This document shows positions 1 through 7,919 of a stretch of 64,000 nucleotides of DNA, in pieces. Numbering within the stretch: the stretch's first letter is position 1; each line of letters starts with the position of its first letter. The stretch is from Pseudothermotoga thermarum DSM 5069 (GTDB lineage Bacteria > Thermotogota > Thermotogae > Thermotogales > DSM-5069). The notes under the pieces were generated by a model, which saw nothing but the letters and a program-made list of their open reading frames with translations, did no database searches and had not been told where the DNA came from. Location: assembly GCF_000217815.1 (NCBI RefSeq), contig NC_015707.1, positions 1,290,014 to 1,354,013 of the forward strand. The letters run 5' to 3'. Position numbers and translations under genes: made by a program.

Positions 1-95
1 TCTGCTTGAGTAAATATTGAGTAACCTAGAGCACGTGCTTCAAAACCACCTTCTGGAGATTCCTCAACCAAGAAAATTATTTCAGGAACAGACAT
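1..95 (-). CDS. HicB-like small protein (C-terminus outside window)
   Basis: Only the first 31 codons are in the window, reading MSVPEIIFLVEESPEGGF and then EARALGYSIFTQA. This pattern is typical of the small HicB-type antitoxin fold proteins common in thermophiles, often mislabelled as a dehydrogenase subunit. The ATG lies 13 bases after a clear AGGAGG. No HicA-like toxin can be seen because the downstream side is cut off by the window edge. The family call rests on the N-terminus alone; function as an antitoxin is inference. Confidence 0.6.
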   Translation of the reverse strand, partial: MSVPEIIFLVEESPEGGFEARALGYSIFTQA

Positions 96-128
96 ATTTG
101 TACTCTAACCTCCTTCTTGTATTTTGAT

Positions 129-635
129 TCACCAACCTTCGTAATGAATTCTTTCGGGTTTGAACTTTTCAACAGGTTTTGGCTCTTCAGCAGGATAACC
201 TATGGCAATTACGGAAAATGGGATTATGTTTTTTGGTAGACTAAAAAGCTTCTTCAAACCGTTAATTCTTTCTTCATCAGGGTAAACTCCACACCAAACG
301 CTTCCAAGCCCAAGTTCTGTAGCCCTTATGAGAATATTTTCCGTTGCAGCCGAACAATCTTGCGGCCAGAATTTTTCAGATTTTACAAGCGACAAATCGC
401 AGCATACTATTATACAAACTGGAGCTTGAGCAACCATTTTGGCATATGGGTGAACCTCTGCAATTTGTTGCTTTTTGATCCTATCACGTATCACAATGAA
501 ATGCCATGGCTGTTGGTTCCAAGCAGAGGGCGCACACATTGCAGCTTTTAAAAGCTCTAAAACCTTTTCTTGTTCAACCTCTTTCTCCTGATACTTTCTA
601 ATGCTTCTTCTTTTGCAAATGAAACTCACATTCAT
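129..635 (-). CDS. Nitroreductase-family flavoprotein
   Basis: A 168-residue FMN-dependent oxidoreductase of the nitroreductase family, expected to be cytosolic and to use NAD(P)H. The N-terminal RRSIRKYQEKEV, the APSAWNQQPWHFIVI segment (residues about 36-50) and the C-terminal GLGSVWCGVYP and VIAIGYPAEEP segments are the family's FMN-binding and dimer-interface signatures. Length is normal for the short single-domain type. The ATG is preceded by AGGGGG. It reads toward the HicB-like gene, with 33 bases between, so the two may be cotranscribed. The natural substrate cannot be told from sequence. Confidence 0.9.
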   Translation of the reverse strand: MNVSFICKRRSIRKYQEKEVEQEKVLELLKAAMCAPSAWNQQPWHFIVIRDRIKKQQIAEVHPYAKMVAQAPVCIIVCCDLSLVKSEKFWPQDCSAATENILIRATELGLGSVWCGVYPDEERINGLKKLFSLPKNIIPFSVIAIGYPAEEPKPVEKFKPERIHYEGW

Positions 636-742
636 CCCCCTAAAAATTATTTTAGCTCAAAACAACACTATCTACGATGTTATCATCACTGCTTTCAACT
701 TATTCAAAAGAGGAAAAAACCACAGAAAGATTATAAGGTCTA

Positions 743-1855
743 TCACTTTATCAATCCAAGGAGTCTTGGAACTACCATAGTTATGGCTGGAACATAGGTT
801 ATCAAGAAAAGAGACCCAATCATCGCAGCATACAGTGGTAGCATAGCTACCGTGGTTTTTTCTATGGTTGTCTTACCAATCGCACAACCAGTGAACAACG
901 CGTTGCCAACTGGTGGAGTGCAAAGACCTATTCCAAGGTTTATCATCATTATTATTCCAAATTGCTCAGCTGATACTCCAACACTCCTTACAAGGGGTAA
1001 CAATATCGGAGTCATTATGACTATCAAAGGGGCCATGTCCATAACAAGTCCTAGCACCAAGAGAAGCAAGTTCACCATCAATAACACGATGAATTTGTCT
1101 GTACTTACTGCAAGGATGGCTTTCGCTAAATAAACAGGTATTTGTAGATACGCCATTATGTAACTAAAAGCCGTAGCATTAGCGATCAAAAATAAAACCA
1201 TTGCTGCAGTCCGAGCTGACTCTTTGAAGACATTCAACACCGTTCGCCAAGATCTGGATTCCTTGTGAAAAATGAGTCCAAGTATAAGTGCAAGAAAAGC
1301 ACCAAATGCCGAAGCTTCTGCAGCCGTGAACCATCCAAAGATAATTCCTCCAGCCGTTATTAAACCAACGAGCAAAACAGGTATTGACCTTGAAAGTATC
1401 CCAGGGATCTTATCTCTTGGAACAGGTTCTCCTCTTGGAAAATTCTTCAATCTGGCAAGTATGAAAACCACAGCCATCTGACTTAAACCTAAAATCACCC
1501 CAGGGAGATAACCAGCTGCAAAAAGTGTTCCAACAGAAACTCCGCCTGCAGCCATAGCATAAATGATCATATTCTGGCTTGGTGGGATTATTATCCCTTG
1601 GATCGAAGAAGTCACAGTTAAAGCCGTTGCGAATTCTTTTGAGTATCCCTGTCTTTCCATCATTGGTATTTCAACAACTCCCAAGGATGCCACATCCGCT
1701 ACTGCTGAACCTGAAATTCCACCAAAAAGCATACTCGCCAAAATGTTAACGTACGCCAAACCGCCCTTGAATCTTCCCACGATAAGATTTGAAAGTTGTA
1801 TTAAATCATCAGTTAAACCGGTATAATTCACAGCCTGACCTAACAGTATAAAAGG
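743..1855 (-). pseudogene. TRAP transporter large permease (DctM), 5' truncated
   Basis: The hydrophobic protein carries DctM landmarks: FGGISGSAVADVASLG near the start, GWFTAAEASAFGAFLALILG in the middle and GIGLCTPPVGNALF near the end. These permeases import organic acids with a periplasmic binding protein and a small DctQ subunit. Family members have about 425 residues; here roughly the first 65 are missing. The frame reads upstream through FILLGQAV to about position 1855, where native sequence stops and IS remnant sequence begins, so the GTG at 1831 is only an internal codon. No DctP or DctQ gene is present. Likely non-functional. Confidence 0.85.
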
Positions 1856-2271
1856 AGGTTCCCGTAAAGATGAAAGTTACAACAACAAATATCACCGAGT
1901 ACCTATACCAAATTATACCAAACCTTTTTCAAAGACAAAGAGTTCCACATGAGGCGAAAGTATGAACTTGCATTAAGGAAGGCAGCAGCCATAATTGGAG
2001 TCAGTCATGAAGCCTTGAGGAAATGGTGGACGAGGATGAATGCTGAGAAGATAGAAGGCAATGCAGTAGTAGCTATAGACAAGATGAAGGTGAACATAAA
2101 TGAGGTTTGGGGAAAGAAGTCTTGTTGAGAGTGTGATAGGGATAACAAGGTACAGGCTGAGGCGTTTTAACATAAGCAGGTTATGGTACAAGAGGAGGGA
2201 TGAGGACATAGTTAAGTGGCTATTTCCATTTCTTCTATTAGTGCAGTTTTCCTTCTTAAGTTGACAGGTCC
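1851..2271 (+). mobile_element. IS remnant, copy 1 (internally deleted)
   Basis: The sequence from about 1851 matches the 604-bp element at 18114-18717 in the opposite orientation. It ends with the same terminal inverted repeat, CTTAAGTTGACAGGTCC (2255-2271). The opposite terminal repeat is missing: similarity starts inside the element at AAAGGAGGTTCCCG, where it is fused to the truncated TRAP permease gene. Relative to copy 2 it also lacks about 110 bases between two GAGGTT repeats. No intact target duplication is visible. Confidence 0.85.
1949..2128 (+). pseudogene. Truncated IS transposase fragment
   Basis: A 59-codon frame starts MRRKYELALRKAAAIIG, a helix-turn-helix-like segment, runs through AVVAIDKMKVNI and stops early. 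Compared with the longer frame in the copy at 18121-18558, the internal deletion shifts the frame so that the C-terminal part is out of phase. The AIDE of copy 2 is AIDK here, so one presumed catalytic acidic neighbour is also changed. Dead fragment. Confidence 0.8.
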
Positions 2272-2309
2272 AAAATTATAGCACAAAAATACATCTAATA
2301 CATCTTTAA

Positions 2310-3143
2310 CTACTTCTGTAATCTCACACTTCCTCCGATCATCGATAATATCAGTACTGCCATCCCAGCAAGTTGGGATGTAGAAAACCTTTCAGCAAGA
2401 ATTACAGCAGAAAAAATAGCAGCAAAAACAGGTTCTCCCACGTATATGAGCGCCGCGGTGTTCGAGCCTACATGCTTTTGGTACTTTAATTGCACCCAAA
2501 CTGCAAAAACCGTTGCTGCGATCGCCGTAAAAACCAGCACAACCACAAAACCAAAGCTTACGCCCAAGGGCTTTCCTCCAATCGGCGTGAAAAGAAAGTT
2601 TAAAACGGACGTCAAAAACAGCTGTGGAACAAGCAAAGATATTTCATCGTCGTTGTTTTTGGTGTAATGTGTTATAAGCACAACATGAATCGCAAAACCA
2701 ACTGCACAGATGAGTGTTAAAAAGTCCCCAAAGTTGAACGGATCGTGTGAAGGGTCGTTGAGAAGGTATAGTCCAAGTATCGAGCTAACAAACGCCGCAA
2801 GTTGTAAAATAGTCGGTCTGGATCTTTCGATGAAGTACGAAAACAAAGGGACAAGCGGTATGTAAAGAGACGTTATAAACCCACTCTTTGTGGAAGAAGT
2901 TATCTTAAGACCACTTGTTTGCGTTGCGTAAGAGATGGCAAGAAAAAAACCTAAAATCAAACCATGCTTCCAGTTTGACTTCTTTCTAAACACAACCATT
3001 GAAAGAACTGTTGCAACAGCAAATCTACAGGCATTGTAAAAGAAAGGATTCGCGTTGCCTATAACTATCTTTTGTATTGGAAATGTTAAACCCCATACCA
3101 CAGTAACTAGCAAAATCAAAACAATTGCTTGCAATCTTTTCAT
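2310..3143 (-). CDS. EamA/DMT-family transporter
   Basis: A 277-residue membrane protein with about ten hydrophobic segments arranged as two EamA repeats, the usual layout of drug/metabolite exporters. The opening segment LVTVVWGLTFPIQK and the second-half AALIYVGEPVFAAIFSAVIL are typical of the two repeats. It is expected in the inner membrane, exporting a small metabolite or amino acid. It lies alone between the IS remnant and a convergently unrelated peptidase gene 42 bases upstream. Substrate unknown. Confidence 0.85.
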   Translation of the reverse strand: MKRLQAIVLILLVTVVWGLTFPIQKIVIGNANPFFYNACRFAVATVLSMVVFRKKSNWKHGLILGFFLAISYATQTSGLKITSSTKSGFITSLYIPLVPLFSYFIERSRPTILQLAAFVSSILGLYLLNDPSHDPFNFGDFLTLICAVGFAIHVVLITHYTKNNDDEISLLVPQLFLTSVLNFLFTPIGGKPLGVSFGFVVVLVFTAIAATVFAVWVQLKYQKHVGSNTAALIYVGEPVFAAIFSAVILAERFSTSQLAGMAVLILSMIGGSVRLQK

Positions 3144-3184
3144 ATCTTCTTCTTAAAAAACTACCCCCCACGGCTTTCTTGATT

Positions 3185-3874
3185 TTAGTCTCTTCTTCCA
3201 AAAGCACCGGCAAGAATGAGCATCCTAAGAAGCTGCAAGATCGACATCGCAGTTGCGGCAACGTAAGTGAGAGCAGCTGCACTCAGAACTTTTTTAACAG
3301 CTACAAGTTCTTCCTCGCTCATCAAAATGTTTTCTCTCAAAAGCTTGATAGCCTTTCTGCTGGCGTCGTATTCAACTGGCAGTGTAACCAAGCTGAACAA
3401 AACAGCCAAAGAGAACAAGAGTATTCCAAATTGCCACAGAGCGGGAATTGCAAATATCAAACCCATCAGGAACAGTATCCAAGCCAGCGATGAACCAAAA
3501 CCTGCAACCGGTGCTAAGACATTTCTAAAGACAAGCAACGGATGTTTTTGAGCGTGTTGTATAGCATGACCAATTTCGTGAGCAACCACACCAAGAGCCG
3601 CCACAGAACTGCTGGCATAGGTCGAAGCCGAAAGTCTAACCACTTTGGTTCTTGGATCGTAATGGTCTGTGAGATGACCAGGAGTTGGTTCAACTCTCAC
3701 GTCGTAAATGCCAGCATAATCAAGTAGCCTCATTGCAAGCTGACTGCCAGTGTAACCAGTTAGTGACCTTACTCTTGAGTAGCGCGAAAAGGTTGTGCTC
3801 ACTTTGATCTGAGCCCAGAACGCCAGCAGCAAGGCTGGTATCAAAAGAACAAACGTTGGATCGTAGAAGAACAT
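3185..3874 (-). CDS. Zinc metallopeptidase, YugP type
   Basis: A 229-residue membrane-bound neutral zinc peptidase of the YugP (Zn_peptidase_2) family. There is an N-terminal membrane anchor (residues 5-20), the zinc motif HEIGH at 99-103 within VVAHEIGHAIQHAQ, and two further hydrophobic segments from about 125 to 170. The family is widespread, but its substrate is unsettled; membrane protein quality control is the usual guess. Length is normal. An AGGAGG precedes the start on the minus strand. The next gene upstream is the DUF1015 gene, 43 bases away. Confidence 0.88.
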   Translation of the reverse strand: MFFYDPTFVLLIPALLLAFWAQIKVSTTFSRYSRVRSLTGYTGSQLAMRLLDYAGIYDVRVEPTPGHLTDHYDPRTKVVRLSASTYASSSVAALGVVAHEIGHAIQHAQKHPLLVFRNVLAPVAGFGSSLAWILFLMGLIFAIPALWQFGILLFSLAVLFSLVTLPVEYDASRKAIKLLRENILMSEEELVAVKKVLSAAALTYVAATAMSILQLLRMLILAGAFGRRD

Positions 3875-3917
3875 CTAACCACCTCCTTGTTTATGACACT
3901 GAAAAGGTTCATAACGT

Positions 3918-5156
3918 TCAGATCGCATGAATGAATAAACCACTTTTTAACTTTGGTTCAAACCAAGTTGATTTTGGTGGCATTATTTGACCTGAATCTG
4001 AAACTTTCATCAAATCCTCTATAGACGTTGGATACATCGAAAAGGCAACTGCCCAACCTTTATTGTCCACATATTCTTCCAAAGCTTTCAATCCATGTAT
4101 ACCACCAACAAAATCTATCCTTTTGTCGGTCCTTGGGTCCTTTATACCTAGGATCGGCGAAAGCACGTGTTCTTGAAGTAAACTCACATCAAGACTTTTG
4201 ACTGGATCGGAAGCATCGATGAACTTTTCCGTAATCTTCAAAACATACCATTTACCTTCAAGGTACATTCCAAACTCGTGGGCTTTCTTGGGTTTGTAAG
4301 GCGTTTCTGGTGCTGGCTGCACTTCGAACTTTTCCTCCAGAGCCTTAAGGAATTCCTCAGGTTTCAAACCATTTAGATCCTTAACCACGCGATTGTAATC
4401 GTAAATTCTAAGATGACTGTGTGGGAAAAGAACAGCCAAAAAGTAGTTAAATTCCTCTTCACCTGTGTAGTTTTTGTTCTCTTCTCTAAGCATCAAAGCC
4501 GCTCGAACCGCAGCCGCAGCCCTGTGATGACCGTCGGCTATGTAGAAGCTGTCAACTTTTTCAAAAGCCTTTTTGATGCTTTCTATCTTCTCCTTGTCTT
4601 TCACCAAGTAAACAACTTGCCTAACGCCATCTTCGTCTACAAAGTCGTATTCTGGTTCTTTGTTGGTTTCTTCTATGATCAACTTATCAATACTTTCGTT
4701 GGATCTATACATTAGAAAAACAGGACCCGTTTGAGCCTTCAAGTAAAGGATATGCTTTACTCTTTCATCTTCTTTGTCTTTTCTGGTCAATTCGTGCTTC
4801 TTTATCTTGTTGGAAAGATATTCGTCCACAGAAAAGGTTGCCACCAAACCTATTTGCACGTGATCTGGTGCAACTTGCTTGTAAACGTAAAAACATGGTT
4901 CCTCATCCTGTATGAAAATCTTTTCGGCTATCATTCTTTCAAGGTTTTTCTTTGCGACCTCAAGTGCTCTGTCGTCACTTGGTTCAATAGGTTCATCAAA
5001 GTTAACTTCCGGTTTGTTGATTTGATAGAAAGACAAAGGATTCGATTTGAAAATTTTTCTTGCTTCTTCTGAACTTATGACGTCGTAAGGTTTAGCTGCA
5101 ACCTTTGACGCAAATTCTTTTTTTGGCCTTATGGCTTTGAAAGGTCGAACGATCAT
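3918..5156 (-). CDS. DUF1015-family protein
   Basis: A 412-residue cytosolic protein matching the DUF1015 family, with the hallmark ADGHHRAAAAVRAALML at about residues 207-223. DGHHR motifs occur in the ParB/sulfiredoxin fold, which includes free-serine kinases, so a small-molecule kinase or nucleotide-dependent role is possible, but I cannot assign one. The opening MIVRPFKAIRPKKEFASKVA and the later LYRSNESIDKLI-like segment are typical of full-length members. Its start overlaps the end of ybeY by 4 bases, so the two are translationally coupled. Confidence 0.85.
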   Translation of the reverse strand: MIVRPFKAIRPKKEFASKVAAKPYDVISSEEARKIFKSNPLSFYQINKPEVNFDEPIEPSDDRALEVAKKNLERMIAEKIFIQDEEPCFYVYKQVAPDHVQIGLVATFSVDEYLSNKIKKHELTRKDKEDERVKHILYLKAQTGPVFLMYRSNESIDKLIIEETNKEPEYDFVDEDGVRQVVYLVKDKEKIESIKKAFEKVDSFYIADGHHRAAAAVRAALMLREENKNYTGEEEFNYFLAVLFPHSHLRIYDYNRVVKDLNGLKPEEFLKALEEKFEVQPAPETPYKPKKAHEFGMYLEGKWYVLKITEKFIDASDPVKSLDVSLLQEHVLSPILGIKDPRTDKRIDFVGGIHGLKALEEYVDNKGWAVAFSMYPTSIEDLMKVSDSGQIMPPKSTWFEPKLKSGLFIHAI

Positions 5157-5563
5157 TCAAAATCAACCTCCCTAAGATAGCGTTCTTGTTTTTCGAACAT
5201 TTCCTTTGATTTTATATCTTTAAGTTCGTGATCATAACCGGCAACGTGTAAACACGCGTGTATCAAAACTCTCAAAAGCTCTCGCTGAAACGGTTCTTTG
5301 TACTTGGTTGCGTTTTTTTCAACAACGGCGGGGCAGACGTATATTTCCGCGTAAAGATCTTCGTCCTTGTAAACAAAGGTTAAAACATCCGTCGGGGCAT
5401 CGATGGATCTGTAATTTTTGTTCAAAGCCCTGATTCTTCTTTCTCCAACAAATACAACGTTTATCTTCGCATCCTTAAGTTCATTCTCAAGAACTTTTCG
5501 AATTGCTTTCTTTATTTTTTTCATCGGGAGCTTTCTGCGCGTTTTGTTTATCACTCGAACCAT
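5153..5563 (-). CDS. ybeY: YbeY endoribonuclease
   Basis: YbeY is a zinc-dependent endoribonuclease of rRNA maturation and late 70S quality control. The zinc triad is visible in HACLHVAGYDHE near the C-terminus, the family's HxxxHxxGYDH motif, and TDVLTF sits in the middle. Length about 136 residues is normal. I chose the ATG giving MVRVINKT (5563) because it aligns with the family's usual N-terminus; an ATG two codons upstream is also open. No strong ribosome site precedes it, and its first 77 bases overlap the end of the HD-domain gene, so it probably relies on coupling. Confidence 0.9.
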   Translation of the reverse strand: MVRVINKTRRKLPMKKIKKAIRKVLENELKDAKINVVFVGERRIRALNKNYRSIDAPTDVLTFVYKDEDLYAEIYVCPAVVEKNATKYKEPFQRELLRVLIHACLHVAGYDHELKDIKSKEMFEKQERYLREVDFE

Positions 5564-6923
5564 TGGCAAGGGAGATCACCTTCTTTATCTCTTCCTTTGG
5601 ATACTCAACTCTGCTTTTGAACATGTTGACGAGTATTCTGGTGAATTCTTCGGCAATCGCTTCCAAATCTTCCAACGTTAAACCAGATTCGTCCAATTCC
5701 CTTTCGTTGTAAATGCCAGAAACAATTTCTTCCACAAGTGTTTGAATTCTTCCAGGAGTTGGGTTTTTTATGCTTCTGGCAGCTGCTTCAACGGCGTCCG
5801 CAAGCATAATTATACCAGCTTCTTTGAATTGAGGCTTTGGACCAGGATAGCGAAACTCATTCTCACTTATTTCTTCCCCCATAGCCCTTGCTTTGTGGTA
5901 GAAAAACTTTTGAACCCTAGTACCGTGATGCTGTGGAATGACATCCTGAACTAATAACGGTAAGCGATGTTTTCTAGCCAACTCCAAACCAGATTTCACA
6001 TGGTCTTGAATGATCAAATGACTCAACTTTGGACTGAGCTCATCATGTGGGTTGACCTCCGATATGTTCTCAGTATAAAAATAAGGTCTCTTGATCTTTC
6101 CAATATCGTGAAAATAGCCTGCAGTCCTGGCTAAAATAGCGTTCGCTCCTATTCTTTCTGCAGCAGCCTCAGCTAAGTTGGCAACGATCGTGGAATGGTA
6201 ATAAGTTCCCGGTGCTCTCAAAGATAAACTTTTCAAAAGCGGGTTGTTCAAATTTCCAAGCTCCATCATGCCCAAATTGGAATAAATCATGCTTATGTAC
6301 TCTATGTACGGCAAAAGTCCTATTCCAACGATCGAATAAACAACGGGGAAAACCAACGCAATCAAAAATTCTTTCAAGTTGAAATAAAAGTTGCGAGTAT
6401 AATAAGCAATCAACAAGTAAACGAGAGAAATCAAAACAACGTACATGGCTGTTTTCGCCAATTCCAAACGCTTCTTAATCCCAGCCGATGTTATCGCAAC
6501 AACAACTGAGCTCAAAAAAGTTGCCGGAAAAGTCTCAAAACCATGCAAAAGTGCATGGCTTATTGAAAAAAAAGTAGCAAGATCTATTGCTAGGTCCTTG
6601 CTTACCAACAAAGAAGCGAGAAAAACGGGGATAAAGAACAAAGAGGCATGATTTCCAAACTGTCTTTCGACAATTCTTGCAAACAGTGAACCAGCGATGG
6701 TTAAACTGAAAAGCAGATAAAAATAAGCCTTGTGAAGCGAATATGGTTTGATGGATATTTTTGGCTTGACAAAAATCAGCCAGATTGAAACACTGACAAA
6801 GTAGGTTCCGAAGAACGAACTGTTGGCTGAAAAGTTCGGGAATTTGAGAAACAAAATCGAAAGAAATACCACTAAAAGGTCTTGCCAGTTTTTCTTAAGC
6901 AAGTTAAGTATTGTTTTTCCCAT
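5487..6923 (-). CDS. HD-domain membrane phosphohydrolase, PgpH-like
   Basis: A 478-residue protein with about seven membrane segments (residues 15-210) followed by a cytosolic HDIG domain. The metal ligands are seen in GYFHDIGKIKRPYFY and in the later LIIQDHVKSGLELA and DVIPQHHGTRVQ. PgpH proteins hydrolyse cyclic di-AMP. The usual PgpH is about 700 residues with a large extracellular N-terminal domain, which is absent here, so this is a short form. The C-terminal tail is rich in K, N, S and D and overlaps ybeY. The phoH-pgpH-ybeY order is the one common in bacteria. Confidence 0.88.
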   Translation of the reverse strand: MGKTILNLLKKNWQDLLVVFLSILFLKFPNFSANSSFFGTYFVSVSIWLIFVKPKISIKPYSLHKAYFYLLFSLTIAGSLFARIVERQFGNHASLFFIPVFLASLLVSKDLAIDLATFFSISHALLHGFETFPATFLSSVVVAITSAGIKKRLELAKTAMYVVLISLVYLLIAYYTRNFYFNLKEFLIALVFPVVYSIVGIGLLPYIEYISMIYSNLGMMELGNLNNPLLKSLSLRAPGTYYHSTIVANLAEAAAERIGANAILARTAGYFHDIGKIKRPYFYTENISEVNPHDELSPKLSHLIIQDHVKSGLELARKHRLPLLVQDVIPQHHGTRVQKFFYHKARAMGEEISENEFRYPGPKPQFKEAGIIMLADAVEAAARSIKNPTPGRIQTLVEEIVSGIYNERELDESGLTLEDLEAIAEEFTRILVNMFKSRVEYPKEEIKKVISLANGSSDKQNAQKAPDEKNKESNSKSS

Positions 6924-7866
6924 ATTTTTTCCTCTCGTACTCTTCGTAGGCTCTAATTATATCCTTCACGACCGGATGTCTTACCACATCCATATCGGTG
7001 AGATATACAAACTTTATACCTTTGATACCTTTTAAGATCTTCTCACACTCGATCAAACCAGATTGACTTCTATCGATGTCTAACTGAGTGACATCTCCGG
7101 TTATGACTGCCTTTGAATTGAAGCCAATTCTGGTTAAGAACATCTTCATCTGCTGGTGAGTAGCATTTTGAGCCTCATCAAGTATTATGAAACAGTTGTT
7201 CAAGGTTCTTCCTCTCATGAACGCGAGCGGTGCTATCTCGATTATTCCCTTTTGCCTATAATTATAGAATTTCTCAGCTGGCATCATGTCGAAAATGGCA
7301 TCGTATATGGGTCTTAAGTAAGGATCTACTTTTTCCACCAAATCTCCCGGTAAAAAGCCAAGCTTTTCTCCAGCTTCCACAGCAGGTCTTGTCAAAACTA
7401 TCCTCTGAACAATTCCACTTTTAAGATATTCCAAAGCCATTGCAACTGCCAGATAAGTTTTTCCAGTTCCGGCAGGACCAATGGCAAATATCACGTCGTA
7501 ATTTTTCATCGCTTCAATGTACTCAGCTTGACCAGGAGTCTTCGGTCTTATTTTTCCAACCAAGACGGTTTTGCCATTTGAAGAACCTTCCGCCTTCGTT
7601 TCTCCTTCGCTACAAAACTCGACTAATGCTTCAAATTCAGCCCAATCCATGAAATAACCTTTCCTTGCGGCTGCGACGACTTGGGAAATTATGTTTTCAA
7701 CCGTTGAAACAACCGCGTCGTCGTTACCTATAACGGTTATCCTGTTGTCGGAAACCTCGATGCTCACCGGAAACCTTTTTCTCAAAAATCTGATTCTGTT
7801 ATCGTACTGGCCAAGCACAGCGACGATATCGATATTTTCAGGAATTTCAACAGTTTTAAGTGCCAG
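6904..7866 (-). CDS. phoH: PhoH-family P-loop protein, probable CTG start
   Basis: PhoH-like ATPase with an N-terminal KH-like segment and a P-loop domain. The Walker A motif is GPAGTGKTYLA, the Walker B is CFIILDEAQNA, and VILTRPAVEAGEKLGFLPG is the family signature. Family members act in RNA metabolism with YbeY, whose gene lies two genes downstream. The frame is open well above the first GTG (7818): LALKTVEIPENIDIVAV looks like real N-terminal sequence. The only strong ribosome site, AAGGAGGTGG, lies about ten bases before a CTG at 7866, and no ATG, GTG or TTG exists in frame between them. A GTG start at 7818 would cut 16 residues. Confidence 0.85.
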   Translation of the reverse strand: MALKTVEIPENIDIVAVLGQYDNRIRFLRKRFPVSIEVSDNRITVIGNDDAVVSTVENIISQVVAAARKGYFMDWAEFEALVEFCSEGETKAEGSSNGKTVLVGKIRPKTPGQAEYIEAMKNYDVIFAIGPAGTGKTYLAVAMALEYLKSGIVQRIVLTRPAVEAGEKLGFLPGDLVEKVDPYLRPIYDAIFDMMPAEKFYNYRQKGIIEIAPLAFMRGRTLNNCFIILDEAQNATHQQMKMFLTRIGFNSKAVITGDVTQLDIDRSQSGLIECEKILKGIKGIKFVYLTDMDVVRHPVVKDIIRAYEEYERKKYGKNNT

Positions 7867-7919
7867 TTTAACACCACCTCCTTGGTTTTATTATACCTTA
7901 TACTATTGGTGGTGATACG

